64,000 bases of DNA from Ancylomarina sp963977525 (lineage in GTDB: Bacteria; Bacteroidota; Bacteroidia; Bacteroidales; Marinifilaceae). The notes beneath the pieces were generated by a model. It had not been told where the DNA came from. It saw only the letters and a program-made list of their open reading frames with translations, and searched no databases. Shown in pieces: positions 1 to 8,539 of the stretch. The stretch spans positions 238,574-302,573 of the forward strand of contig CAXBPC010000001.1 of the NCBI GenBank assembly GCA_963977525.1. The letters run 5' to 3'. The translations under genes were made by a program, and so were the position numbers. Within the stretch, counting starts at the first letter, position 1; every line of letters begins with the position of its first letter.

Positions 1-98
1 CAAAAGAAAAATTAAACAATTGGGAACCCAAAATTCAGTTGGAAGAAGGCTTAACTAAAACAATTGCTTACTTTGATGATCTATTGCAGAAAGGATGA
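1..98 (+). CDS. C-terminal end of an NAD-dependent sugar epimerase/dehydratase (partial)
   Basis: An open frame runs in from the left edge (first full codon at 3) and stops at TGA 96-98. The visible tail contains NWEPKIQLEEGLTKTI followed by AYFDDLL, which is the typical C-terminal helix of extended SDR sugar-nucleotide enzymes such as UDP-glucuronate decarboxylases and UDP-hexose 4-epimerases. Only about 31 residues are visible, so the substrate cannot be assigned. It lies just upstream of genes for a charged nonulosonate-type sugar, which fits a surface-polysaccharide locus. Confidence 0.6.
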   Translation, partial: KEKLNNWEPKIQLEEGLTKTIAYFDDLLQKG

Positions 99-201
99 TA
101 GCAATATTCCAAAAAACCACATTTTGAAACATGAATAGTTAAAGATTTGCAGTATTATTGCAGAACTTCAATAATTTTATCACCACACATTTCAAGAGGA
201 T

Positions 202-1377
202 ATGATCAAGAACATCTATTTCATACACCGTTTCCATTTCAATAAATCTTATTACGAAAATGATGATTTTCAAGAATTAAAAAATAATGGATATAGAGTT
301 AAATATATAGATATTGTTGGCTTATTAAAATCATCTAAACTTGAAGACACTTGCCCTGAAGATCTTAAAAAAGATGTCATTTATATAAATACAAAAAAAG
401 AATTCAAACAATTCCTATCTGACAATAAACATAATAGTGTTCTTGCAACTTGTGTAGGACTTCAAATCAACAGCGCTTGGTTTTATCGTATAATAAGTCA
501 ATCTAAAATTCCTTATATTTTTCTGGATGTTAATTTTTTTCCTCAATTAAAATCTTCCAATAGGATAAAAAATGTATCCACAAAAGTAAAGCGTCTATTC
601 GAAAAGACTGCACCAAACTACCTATTTCTTAAAGGAATTCGTTCAATCGATTATTATTACACTAAATTTATTTTAAGGCCTAGCGTAGCCATTCTATATG
701 TAAAATCATCTATTCGAAAAAGAGTATTAAAACTTGCTAATAAGGATACGAAACTTATCAAAACGAATTCTAATGACTGGAATACCGCTAACAAAAATGT
801 TCTTAAAATTGTAGATTCGGATAATTACCTTGTTTTCATAGATCAATATGTACCCTATCATCCTGATTTTGTTGCAAGAAATATCGATCTTAAATTTACA
901 GCCGAAGAATATTATAACGAAATAAATTCAAATTTAGAAAATGTTTCAAAAGGCACAGGCTTAGAAGTAATAATAGCAGCACATCCTAGACGAATGGGTG
1001 CGAATGATTATAACTTTCCATTATTCTATAATGAGACATCCAATCTTATTAAACATTCTAAGTTGGTTCTAGCTCACTACTCTACCGCAGTTAATTTTGC
1101 AGCCATACATAATATTCCTCTTCAATTTCTAACATCAAACTTGTTACAGAGAAGCTATATCGGAAGAAATATTGAAGATATGGCGTTTACTTTTAATAAA
1201 AAGCCAATTAATCTATCTTCTGAACAATTCAATAACGAGAACTTTCAGAATTTGTTAAATATTGATAATTTAGCGTACTCTGAATACATTGAGAAAAATT
1301 TAGCACCATCTGATTCTTCCCAAACCGGTGAAATAATTATCGAAGTAATAGAATTATTAGACTTTAGAGAGAATTAA
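202..1377 (+). CDS. Putative surface-polysaccharide glycosyltransferase (GT-B-like, unassigned family)
   Basis: This 391-residue soluble protein has no signal peptide or clear membrane segment. The C-terminal half has the motif IIAAHPRR near residues 254-261 and later LVLAHYSTAVNFA near 291-303. That arrangement resembles the HP motif and the following Ser/Thr-rich loop of polysialyltransferase-like and capsule GT-B enzymes, but the match is from memory and the family is not certain. It sits 19 bp upstream of a CMP-sugar synthetase fusion and a NeuB-like synthase, so a plausible role is transfer of a nonulosonic acid onto a glycan. That role is inference from context. The start ATG follows AAGAGGATATG, a reasonable ribosome site. 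Confidence 0.45.
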   Translation: MIKNIYFIHRFHFNKSYYENDDFQELKNNGYRVKYIDIVGLLKSSKLEDTCPEDLKKDVIYINTKKEFKQFLSDNKHNSVLATCVGLQINSAWFYRIISQSKIPYIFLDVNFFPQLKSSNRIKNVSTKVKRLFEKTAPNYLFLKGIRSIDYYYTKFILRPSVAILYVKSSIRKRVLKLANKDTKLIKTNSNDWNTANKNVLKIVDSDNYLVFIDQYVPYHPDFVARNIDLKFTAEEYYNEINSNLENVSKGTGLEVIIAAHPRRMGANDYNFPLFYNETSNLIKHSKLVLAHYSTAVNFAAIHNIPLQFLTSNLLQRSYIGRNIEDMAFTFNKKPINLSSEQFNNENFQNLLNIDNLAYSEYIEKNLAPSDSSQTGEIIIEVIELLDFREN

Positions 1378-1396
1378 ATTTAGAAACATATAATAT

Positions 1397-2557
1397 ATGA
1401 AATCAGTCGCAATAATCCCACTTCGTAAAGGCTCAAAAGGAATACCAGGTAAAAACAAAAAGAAAATTCTTGGCAGACCTCTATATCAGTGGTGTTTAGG
1501 AGAAGCTATATTTTCAAATTTAGACGAAGTTTACGTTTTCACAGACGATGAAGAGCTTATTCTTCAAATTAATCAAGAATATAAATGGACATCTAAAGTA
1601 AGAACTATATTAAGAAGTCCAAAGAGTGCGACAGATACAGCAAGTACTGAGCAAGCAATGATTGAATTTGCTGAAAATATTAAATACAGTTTTGATGTAA
1701 TTTGTTTATTACAAGCAACATCTCCTTTGACTAATAGAAAAGATATAAACAAGGCACTGGAAGCTATTATAGATCAAAAATATGATTCAGTACTCACAGT
1801 TGTTGAAACAAAACGATTTATTTGGAACGAGCAAGGTGAAAGTATTAACTATGACTATAACAATAGACCTAGACGTCAAGATTTCGACGGTTTATGTATA
1901 GAAAATGGAGCTGTCTATGCTTCTAGTAAGGATCAATTTCTTAAAAGTAAAAATAGACTTGGAGGAAATATAGGTATTATTAAAATGCATGAAGACACTC
2001 TTACTGAGATAGATGAACTCAGTGATTTACTCATAATTGAAAATCTACTTCTTCATAGACTTAAACTGAATAAAAAATCACCTCAAAAGATTGAACTTCT
2101 TGTTTTAGACGTAGATGGCGTTTTTACAAATGGGACCGTTTCTGTGTCTAATGAAGGAGAGTTATCAAAAACCTTCTCACTTAGAGATGGTATGGGCATT
2201 GAGAATCTACGTTCTTCAGGAGTAGATATTATTGTTATGACTTCTGAAGATTCTCCAATTGTTCAAAAAAGAATGGAAAAGCTAAATCTACCTTTATGCA
2301 TGGGAGTAAAAGATAAGTTTTCCAGATTAGATAAGATTCTAACAGATAAAAATCTTAACCGTAATTCGGTAGCTTATATTGGTGATGACATTAACGACTT
2401 GGTTAATCTTAACTCTGTTGCTTGGGGTATATGTCCTAACAATTCAGTTACTAGTCTTATTCCCTATTGTGATATCCTGTTGAATAATAAGGGTGGCGAC
2501 ATGGCTATAAGAGAGGCTATTAATTTTATTGTTAAATACAATCAACGATTCGAATAA
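1397..2557 (+). CDS. Acylneuraminate cytidylyltransferase fused to a KdsC-like HAD phosphatase
   Basis: Residues 1 to about 225 are a CMP-nonulosonate synthetase domain: the N-terminal nucleotide-binding loop AIIPLRKGSKGIPGKNKK is followed by LLQATSPL and the central ENGAVYA segment. Residues from about 233 are a C0-type HAD phosphatase, with LDVDGVFTNG holding the catalytic Asp238 and Asp240, MTSED as motif II, and IGDDINDL (Asp330/Asp331) as the metal site. The two domains would remove a phosphate from a nonulosonate phosphate and then activate the sugar with CTP. Such fusions are known from animal CMAS and many bacteria. It lies between a glycosyltransferase-like gene and a NeuB-like synthase 18 bp downstream, probably one operon. 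The actual sugar (sialic acid, KDN or another) cannot be read from the sequence. Confidence 0.85.
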   Translation: MKSVAIIPLRKGSKGIPGKNKKKILGRPLYQWCLGEAIFSNLDEVYVFTDDEELILQINQEYKWTSKVRTILRSPKSATDTASTEQAMIEFAENIKYSFDVICLLQATSPLTNRKDINKALEAIIDQKYDSVLTVVETKRFIWNEQGESINYDYNNRPRRQDFDGLCIENGAVYASSKDQFLKSKNRLGGNIGIIKMHEDTLTEIDELSDLLIIENLLLHRLKLNKKSPQKIELLVLDVDGVFTNGTVSVSNEGELSKTFSLRDGMGIENLRSSGVDIIVMTSEDSPIVQKRMEKLNLPLCMGVKDKFSRLDKILTDKNLNRNSVAYIGDDINDLVNLNSVAWGICPNNSVTSLIPYCDILLNNKGGDMAIREAINFIVKYNQRFE

Positions 2558-2575
2558 CATTTTAATTTACAAAAT

Positions 2576-3439
2576 ATGAAGCAAGCTAAAGTTATTGCAG
2601 AGATAGGGTGTAACCATAAGGGAGATATGGACACAGCAAAGGAGTTGATCAAAGTTGCAAAGATTTTTTGCAATGCTGATGTTGTTAAGTTTCAAAAAAG
2701 AAACAACAAAGAACTATTGACCGAAGAGCAATACAATGCCCCACATCCAAATCCAATTAATTCGTATGGTGACACTTACGGAGCGCATAGAGAATTTCTT
2801 GAATTTGATTTAGAACAAAATAGAGAACTTAAAGAATTCTGTGAGGAATTGGGAATCACATTTTCAACTTCAACATGGGATTTGACTTCAGCCAAAGAAG
2901 TTGCAAGTTTAAATCCAGATTTGATTAAAATCCCTTCGGCTTGTAATAACAACTATGAAATGCTAGGCTGGTTATGTGAAAATTACAAAGGTGAAATTCA
3001 TGTTTCTACTGGTATGACTAGTAAAGATGAAATTGAAGATCTTGTTTCATTCTTCGAAGAGAAAAAAAGAAATATGGATGTTGTACTTTATGCTTGCACC
3101 TCAGGATATCCTGTTCCTTTCGAAGATGTATGTTTACTTGAGATTACTCGTATAATTGAGAAATATAAAAGTCGTGTCATGGAAATTGGTTTCTCTGGAC
3201 ACCACTTAGGTATAGCAGTTGATATTGCTGCTTATACATTAGGAGCCACATGGATCGAAAGACACTACACTCTTGATCGTACTTGGAAAGGAACTGACCA
3301 TGCAGCATCACTTGAACCTGCTGGAGTTAGAAAACTTGTTCGTGATTTAAAAGCTGTTAATAAAGCTCTTAATTACAAAAAAGAAGATATACTTGATATC
3401 GAAAAGGTACAACGCGAAAAACTAAAAAATAAAAAGTAA
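2576..3439 (+). CDS. NeuB-family nonulosonate (or nonulosonate-9-phosphate) synthase without SAF domain
   Basis: This 287-residue TIM-barrel synthase condenses phosphoenolpyruvate with a sugar. Visible motifs are AEIGCNHKGD at the N-terminus, VKFQKR, HVSTGMTS, YACTSGYPVP, GFSGHHLGIAVD, and GATWIERHYTLD followed by GTDHAASLEP. Typical NeuB proteins run to about 340-350 residues because of a C-terminal antifreeze-like SAF domain; here the protein ends soon after the barrel. The motif GFSGHH replaces the more usual GxSDHT. The neighbouring phosphatase-cytidylyltransferase fusion suggests a phosphorylated product such as a 9-phosphate, as in the Bacteroides KDN route; that is inference. It is the last gene of the cluster and is followed by a terminator. 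Confidence 0.8.
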   Translation: MKQAKVIAEIGCNHKGDMDTAKELIKVAKIFCNADVVKFQKRNNKELLTEEQYNAPHPNPINSYGDTYGAHREFLEFDLEQNRELKEFCEELGITFSTSTWDLTSAKEVASLNPDLIKIPSACNNNYEMLGWLCENYKGEIHVSTGMTSKDEIEDLVSFFEEKKRNMDVVLYACTSGYPVPFEDVCLLEITRIIEKYKSRVMEIGFSGHHLGIAVDIAAYTLGATWIERHYTLDRTWKGTDHAASLEPAGVRKLVRDLKAVNKALNYKKEDILDIEKVQREKLKNKK

Positions 3440-3487
3440 ATTGTTTTAAGTTTCTAGAAAGACAGGTTCCTTTTTAAGATATCTATA

Positions 3488-3521
3488 AAATCCAGTGAGA
3501 ATAATCTTACTGGATTTTTTT
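3488..3521 (+). terminator. Rho-independent terminator of the nonulosonate cluster
   Basis: The 9-bp arms AAATCCAGT (3488-3496) and ACTGGATTT (3509-3517) enclose a 12-base loop and run into a T tract. It lies 48 bp after the stop of the NeuB-like gene. Confidence 0.85.
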
Positions 3522-3530
3522 ATTTTAAAT

Positions 3531-3565
3531 AAAAAAAATCCGATCCACTTTCGTGAATCGGATTT
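3531..3565 (-). terminator. Terminator of the M3 peptidase gene
   Basis: Arms AAATCCGAT (3536-3544) and ATCGGATTT (3557-3565) are preceded on the plus strand by eight A residues, giving a T tract on the minus strand. It lies just downstream of the peptidase stop at 3587. With the plus-strand terminator beside it, the convergent pair is insulated. Confidence 0.85.
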
Positions 3566-3586
3566 CTCAATATTATTAGCTAGGTT

Positions 3587-5707
3587 TTAATTCAAACCTC
3601 TCTTGTTCAATAATGGCTCGATACTTGGCTCAGCACCTCTAAAGCGCTTGTAAAGTACCATTGGATCTTCTGTTCCACCTCTTGAAATTACATTATCGCG
3701 GAACGATTTAGCAGTAGCTTGATCGAATAAAGATGTCTCCTTAAATGCCTGAAAAGCATCAGAATCAAGTACACCAGCCCAAATGTAAGCGTAGTAACCT
3801 GCAGAGTATCCACCAGCGAAAATGTGGTTGAAATAGGTAGAACGATATCTTGAATAGATCTCAGGAATTAACCCAATTCCTTCAAGGTAGTTCTTCTCAA
3901 AAGTCATAACATCTTCAGTTAATGGCTCTGTTAGAGTATGATATTTCATATCAAGTAATGAAGCAGCAAGGTACTCAAGTGTTGCAAATCCTTGATTGAA
4001 TTTACCAGCAGCTTGAATCTTCTCAACCAATTCAGTTGGAATGACCTCACCTGTCTTATAATGTTTTGCATAAATTGCTAACATTTCTGGCTCGAAACAC
4101 CAGTTTTCCATTACCTGAGATGGAAGCTCAACAAAGTCGCGAGATACTGAAGTACCGGACAATGTGTTGTAACGACACTTAGATAAGAATCCGTGAAGTG
4201 CGTGACCAAATTCGTGGAATAAAGTCTCAACCTCTTCAGGACTAATTAAAGCCGGTCCGTCGCCTACTGCCTTAGTAAAGTTACAGATATTCATCACAAT
4301 TGGAGTGATCTTGTTATCAGTTCCTGTACCCGACTGCTTACGGAATGAATCCATCCAAGCACCACCACGTTTAGAAGCACGTGGGTGATAGTCTAAGTAG
4401 AAGATACCAATATGTGTTCCATCAGCTTCTTGAAGCTCCCAAGTTTGACACTCTTCGTGGAATTTAGCGATATCGTTACGCTCGACGAATTTGATACCAT
4501 ATAACTTTGTTGCCAAAGCAAAAGCGCCATCACGAACATTATTTATCTCAAAATAAGGACGTAGTTCATTTTCATCTAAAGCATACTTAGCTTTCTTCAC
4601 TTTATCAGAATAATACCACCAGTCCCAAGAAGCCAACTGAAATTTGCCACCTTCTTTGTTAATCATTTTCTGTAACTCAGCAGCTTCTTTCTTTGCATTA
4701 GGCAAAGTCTTATCCCAAAGCTTATTCAAAAGCTCTAAAGCTTTCTCAGGAGTCTTAGCCATATTCTTATCAAGAACGTAAGCAGCGTGATTTTTAAATT
4801 CGAATAAGTTCGATCTCTCGATTCTTAAGTTTGCAATTTCCTGTGCATTCTTCTTGTTATCGAACTCATTGTTGTTGTTACCACGGTTTACGTAACCCTT
4901 ATACAATTTCTCTCTCAAGTCACGCTTGTCAGAATATTGTAGAAAAGGAAGCATAGATGGCTTATCTAAACCAAACATCCACTTACCTTCTTTACCAGCA
5001 GCAGTTGCTTTTTCAGCAGCAGCACCAATAACAGACTCAGGTAAACCTGAAAGGTCTTCTTTATTATCAATTACCAACTCGAAAGCATTAGTTTCAGCCA
5101 ATACGTTATCGCCAAATTGCATCGTTAGTAAAGCTAATTTACCATCGATCTCACGTAATTTTGTTTTTTTGTCAGCATCAAGATTTGCACCACTGCGAAC
5201 GAAGCCTTGGTACATTTTCTCAAGCAAAGTATTTTGCTCAACAGTAAGCTTCAAATCAGCTTTCTTAGCGTAAACCATTTTAATTCTCTTAAATAGGTTT
5301 TCGTTAAGGCTAATGTCAGCACCATGCTTTGTGAATAGTGGAGACATTTCCTTAGCTAAAGCAGAAATAGAATCATTGTTGTTGAAACCTTTTTGTGCAT
5401 AAAAAACATTACTTACCTTAGATAGCAAATCACCTGTTTTCTCGAAAGCTTCAATAGTATTCTCGAAAGTAGCTTCTTCTTTGCTGCTTGCAATAGCCAT
5501 AACTTCAGCTTGCTCTCGCTTCATTCCCTCAAGGAAAGCTGGCTTGTAATGTTCAAATTTGATTTGATCAAACGGAGCTGTTTGATGTGGTGTGTTGTAC
5601 TCAACAAAAAACGGGTTCCCGTCTGCCTCTGTCTTTTCACACTTGTCGCTATTGCATGAGCTTAATAAAATACTCGCTGCAAATAATGAAAGAAATGTTC
5701 TTTTCAC
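3587..5707 (-). CDS. dcp: M3 family metallopeptidase (peptidyl-dipeptidase Dcp-like lipoprotein)
   Basis: A 706-residue zinc metallopeptidase with a lipoprotein signal: MKRTFLSLFAASILLSSC places the lipid-carrying cysteine at residue 18. The zinc motif HEFGH is near residues 498-502 within ETLFHEFGHALHG, and the downstream segment YNTLSGTSVSRDFVELPSQ matches the M3 family. The length fits peptidyl-dipeptidase Dcp/oligopeptidase A, which removes C-terminal dipeptides or degrades short peptides. The lipobox puts it in the periplasm or outer-membrane inner leaflet. It stands alone between terminators. The exact cleavage mode is not decided by sequence. Confidence 0.92.
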   Translation of the reverse strand: MKRTFLSLFAASILLSSCNSDKCEKTEADGNPFFVEYNTPHQTAPFDQIKFEHYKPAFLEGMKREQAEVMAIASSKEEATFENTIEAFEKTGDLLSKVSNVFYAQKGFNNNDSISALAKEMSPLFTKHGADISLNENLFKRIKMVYAKKADLKLTVEQNTLLEKMYQGFVRSGANLDADKKTKLREIDGKLALLTMQFGDNVLAETNAFELVIDNKEDLSGLPESVIGAAAEKATAAGKEGKWMFGLDKPSMLPFLQYSDKRDLREKLYKGYVNRGNNNNEFDNKKNAQEIANLRIERSNLFEFKNHAAYVLDKNMAKTPEKALELLNKLWDKTLPNAKKEAAELQKMINKEGGKFQLASWDWWYYSDKVKKAKYALDENELRPYFEINNVRDGAFALATKLYGIKFVERNDIAKFHEECQTWELQEADGTHIGIFYLDYHPRASKRGGAWMDSFRKQSGTGTDNKITPIVMNICNFTKAVGDGPALISPEEVETLFHEFGHALHGFLSKCRYNTLSGTSVSRDFVELPSQVMENWCFEPEMLAIYAKHYKTGEVIPTELVEKIQAAGKFNQGFATLEYLAASLLDMKYHTLTEPLTEDVMTFEKNYLEGIGLIPEIYSRYRSTYFNHIFAGGYSAGYYAYIWAGVLDSDAFQAFKETSLFDQATAKSFRDNVISRGGTEDPMVLYKRFRGAEPSIEPLLNKRGLN

Positions 5708-5888
5708 TTTGTGTTAGTTTTATGTTAGTAATCTTTATTTTCAAGATGCTAAAATACTAAAAAGCCTACTTTAAACCTTGCTAAAGTTAAATTACTAAAC
5801 ATGTTTTATACAGCATTTTTCTATTTCAAATAATCTATTGCACTTCTAGAAAAGAACTTAAGGTCTAACAATTTTAAAAGGTGATTAT

Positions 5889-6752
5889 CTATAAACCGAC
5901 TGAGAGCCCAACTTTAAAATACAAATCGTTATCTAAATTGTATTCTAAAACAGAATCGTTACCTCCGAGAAATTCAAATTTGCGATAAAATGTATAACCA
6001 GAATTAAGCTTTAGTTTTAAATGTTTCGTTAGTTTTTGCGTTAGACTCAAACCTCCACCCAAATTCATTATACGGATATTATCAATCTTCTCATCAGTAT
6101 AAAAAAGATCTTTCGTTAGGGTAAAATTATCACCTACCATAAACAAATCGGCTCCAAGTCTAGTCTTAGGTGCTAATTGATACTTAACTCCAAACCTTGG
6201 GAAGCCAACATTTACTTCCCACTTAGGTGCAGGTTTCCACATCATACTAAAAATAGGTAAAGGCAGAGGAATACCCGTGGTTACCCCATACATTAATCCC
6301 AGACTTAACCTCAGGTTAGGTTTAATAGGCTTTGTAAACATGACAAGCCCTCTTAATTGTATATCTTCCCAGCCTAGCGAAGATCTAAAGTTAGAAGAAA
6401 CCTGAGGAGTTAACATAGCAATTAAAGACCAATTATTCTTTAAAGATCGGCGATAACCTAAGGTGTAGGATACAGTATGAAACCTCTCCAAATCCTTAAG
6501 AATACTTGGCCCTGTTGAGTAATCGATAACAGTTTTGGCATATTCAAATTTATTAATCAAAAAACTGCCCTTTTCATTAAGACGTTTTGGTATGGTTATC
6601 CTAAGACTATATTTCTGAAACTTGACACTGTTCTTCGAGTTCTCATCGCCCAGTCTGACATAATCGACGCCAGCAAGTTCTCTATCAAATTGAGCCATTG
6701 TTGGCAAAGAGATAAGTAGAATGAATAAAAGAATTATATGTTTTTTCTGCAT
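5889..6752 (-). CDS. Secreted outer-membrane beta-barrel-like protein (DUF6268-type)
   Basis: 287 residues with a cleavable signal ending ISLPTMAQF. The mature part is rich in alternating aromatic/hydrophobic strands (YSLRITIP, VSYTLGYRR, LRLSLGLMYGVTTG, NLGGGLSLT) and ends in DLYFKVGLSVGL, a typical outer-membrane barrel terminus. It is the last gene of the RND efflux operon, 57 bp after tolC. A transport or assembly role linked to the pump is inference; I place it near the DUF6268 family from memory. Confidence 0.6.
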   Translation of the reverse strand: MQKKHIILLFILLISLPTMAQFDRELAGVDYVRLGDENSKNSVKFQKYSLRITIPKRLNEKGSFLINKFEYAKTVIDYSTGPSILKDLERFHTVSYTLGYRRSLKNNWSLIAMLTPQVSSNFRSSLGWEDIQLRGLVMFTKPIKPNLRLSLGLMYGVTTGIPLPLPIFSMMWKPAPKWEVNVGFPRFGVKYQLAPKTRLGADLFMVGDNFTLTKDLFYTDEKIDNIRIMNLGGGLSLTQKLTKHLKLKLNSGYTFYRKFEFLGGNDSVLEYNLDNDLYFKVGLSVGL

Positions 6753-6809
6753 TGTTCTAATTTGAGAAATTCAGTTATTGTAGAATTGAAGTAATATATT
6801 AAAATTTCA

Positions 6810-8054
6810 TTACTTTAATAGTGTGCCACTTAGCAACTTAATGTTTATTTCAGAATTTTTAGCTTCATATCGAGCTGCCGATCTTTTATTCTGAGCTTCG
6901 ATATAATTCAATTGAGCCTCGCGATAAGTAGTCGAACTAATCTGCCCCAAGTGATAATATTCACGGCTTTGTTCAAAATTAAGTTTCGAGGCATCAAGTG
7001 CATCTTCTTCTAAGGACAAAACCTGCAAATTGTATTCATAGGATGCATAAGCATTCATCAAATCCTTTTCAAGTTGCAAACGTTGCTCCTCCTCTTCGTA
7101 AAAGCTAATTTGTTTTTGAATTTTAGCATTCGCAATCGTCGTTTTTTTCTTCTTACCATCAAATAGATTCATACTCAAAGTCAGGCCTCCTGCCCATTGG
7201 GTATTCGAATTTGTTCCTACAACTTTATTCTCGTAATAGTTATAAGTTGAATTTAATTTTAAAGATGGCAATTGACTTGCCTTAGCCTTTTTTTCATTGA
7301 AATCGTCTGCCTTAAGCTGCTCGCGTTTGATCAGATAATTAGCATTATTATTCAGAGCTTCTTCTTTCAAAACGCTCAAATCAAAAACTCTAAATTCCGA
7401 CACATCTGGTACAATCACAAATTTCATATCAGCTGATCTTCCCAAAAAAACATTTAATTCTCTTGCTGACTCGTCATAATATTGCTGAGCTTTTAAATAA
7501 GAGCTACTATCTCTATTAAAATCAACTTTAGCATTTAAAACCTCTAGCTTATTAATATTTCCATATTCATACTTCGCCTCATTCCTTTTTAAACGTTCTT
7601 TTGATATGGTCAAATTATCCTTAGCTACATATAAATCGTCGCTATTTTTACTCAAATCGTAAAAACCTGAAATTACAGAACTAATAACATTTTCTATCTG
7701 ATAACGTGTATTTAACACACCCTGCTCTTTCTGAATATTTAAGACTTTGTAAGTATAACGTCCTCCAAAACCGTTGAAAAGTGTGTAAGATAAGTTTATG
7801 TTTCCCGAAGAGCTTACTTCATTGCTGGCATATTCTGAGTAATTCGTACTTCCGCCTAAACCAACTGTTGGTAATAAATCCGCATTCCCTCTTGTAGCAT
7901 TATTGACTGACACTTCAGCATTCGACTTAGCAACTTTTATATTCAAGTTGTTTTCTAAGGCAATCGCTACAGCAGAATCTAATGTCAAGACATCTTGCGC
8001 AAACAATGTCGTGCTAAATAACAATAAGCCAATCAGTATCTTTATATTTTGCAT
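6810..8054 (-). CDS. TolC-family outer membrane efflux channel
   Basis: 414 residues with signal peptide MQNIKILIGLLLFSTTLFAQ and two long coiled-coil/helical repeats typical of outer membrane efflux proteins (LDSAVAIALENNLNIKVAKSNAEVS at the start, and EAQLNYIEAQNKRSAARYEA at the end). It would form the outer-membrane conduit for the RND pump encoded upstream. The DUF2141 gene ends 4 bp before its start, so the genes are co-transcribed. Confidence 0.92.
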   Translation of the reverse strand: MQNIKILIGLLLFSTTLFAQDVLTLDSAVAIALENNLNIKVAKSNAEVSVNNATRGNADLLPTVGLGGSTNYSEYASNEVSSSGNINLSYTLFNGFGGRYTYKVLNIQKEQGVLNTRYQIENVISSVISGFYDLSKNSDDLYVAKDNLTISKERLKRNEAKYEYGNINKLEVLNAKVDFNRDSSSYLKAQQYYDESARELNVFLGRSADMKFVIVPDVSEFRVFDLSVLKEEALNNNANYLIKREQLKADDFNEKKAKASQLPSLKLNSTYNYYENKVVGTNSNTQWAGGLTLSMNLFDGKKKKTTIANAKIQKQISFYEEEEQRLQLEKDLMNAYASYEYNLQVLSLEEDALDASKLNFEQSREYYHLGQISSTTYREAQLNYIEAQNKRSAARYEAKNSEINIKLLSGTLLK

Positions 8055-8058
8055 GTCT

Positions 8059-8481
8059 TTATAATTCTATATTTTGCGTAAGGCCTGCATCCTGTATAAA
8101 AAACTTGGCAACCTTAAACTTTGGAGGTCCAAAAAAACCTTTTGCATTATTAGAAACGCCAACACTTTCGGTAGGTCTACCCTTGGCATTTAAATCCAGT
8201 TTATTATTATCATTTTCGTCGTGAAAGCACATAATGGCATAAGTGCCAGCTTTAACATTTTCGACGCTAACAAAGGCTTTATTATCCTGAATAAGTGCCT
8301 CTTTACTGAAACAAGCTACTTTAAGAAAGTTAGCGGCACTGCTGTATAAAGCGACTATCACTTTCCCCTCGTTGGAATCCAATCCGGATATATGAATATT
8401 TATCGATAACTTGTTTTCTTGTGCAAACAGACTACTGATACACGTCAAACAGATTATAACTGTTAACAGTAAGTTTTTCAT
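8059..8481 (-). CDS. DUF2141 domain secreted protein
   Basis: 140 residues with signal peptide ending SSLFAQ. The mature domain starts NIHISGLDSNEGKVIVALY and contains AIMCFHDENDNNKLD and GRPTESVGVSNNAKG, which match DUF2141, a small periplasmic beta-sandwich domain. It is set between the RND pump and TolC. Its function is unknown; the position suggests an accessory role in efflux or envelope stress. Confidence 0.85.
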   Translation of the reverse strand: MKNLLLTVIICLTCISSLFAQENKLSINIHISGLDSNEGKVIVALYSSAANFLKVACFSKEALIQDNKAFVSVENVKAGTYAIMCFHDENDNNKLDLNAKGRPTESVGVSNNAKGFFGPPKFKVAKFFIQDAGLTQNIEL

Positions 8482-8539
8482 GTTTCTATACTTGTATTGT
8501 TATTTGAAAATCAACATTCATCAGTCTTTAGTCACCTCC

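Noticed and set aside
4926..5273. 115-codon plus-strand frame within the M3 peptidase gene
   Set aside because: Antisense to a well-supported peptidase; composition reflects the complementary strand.
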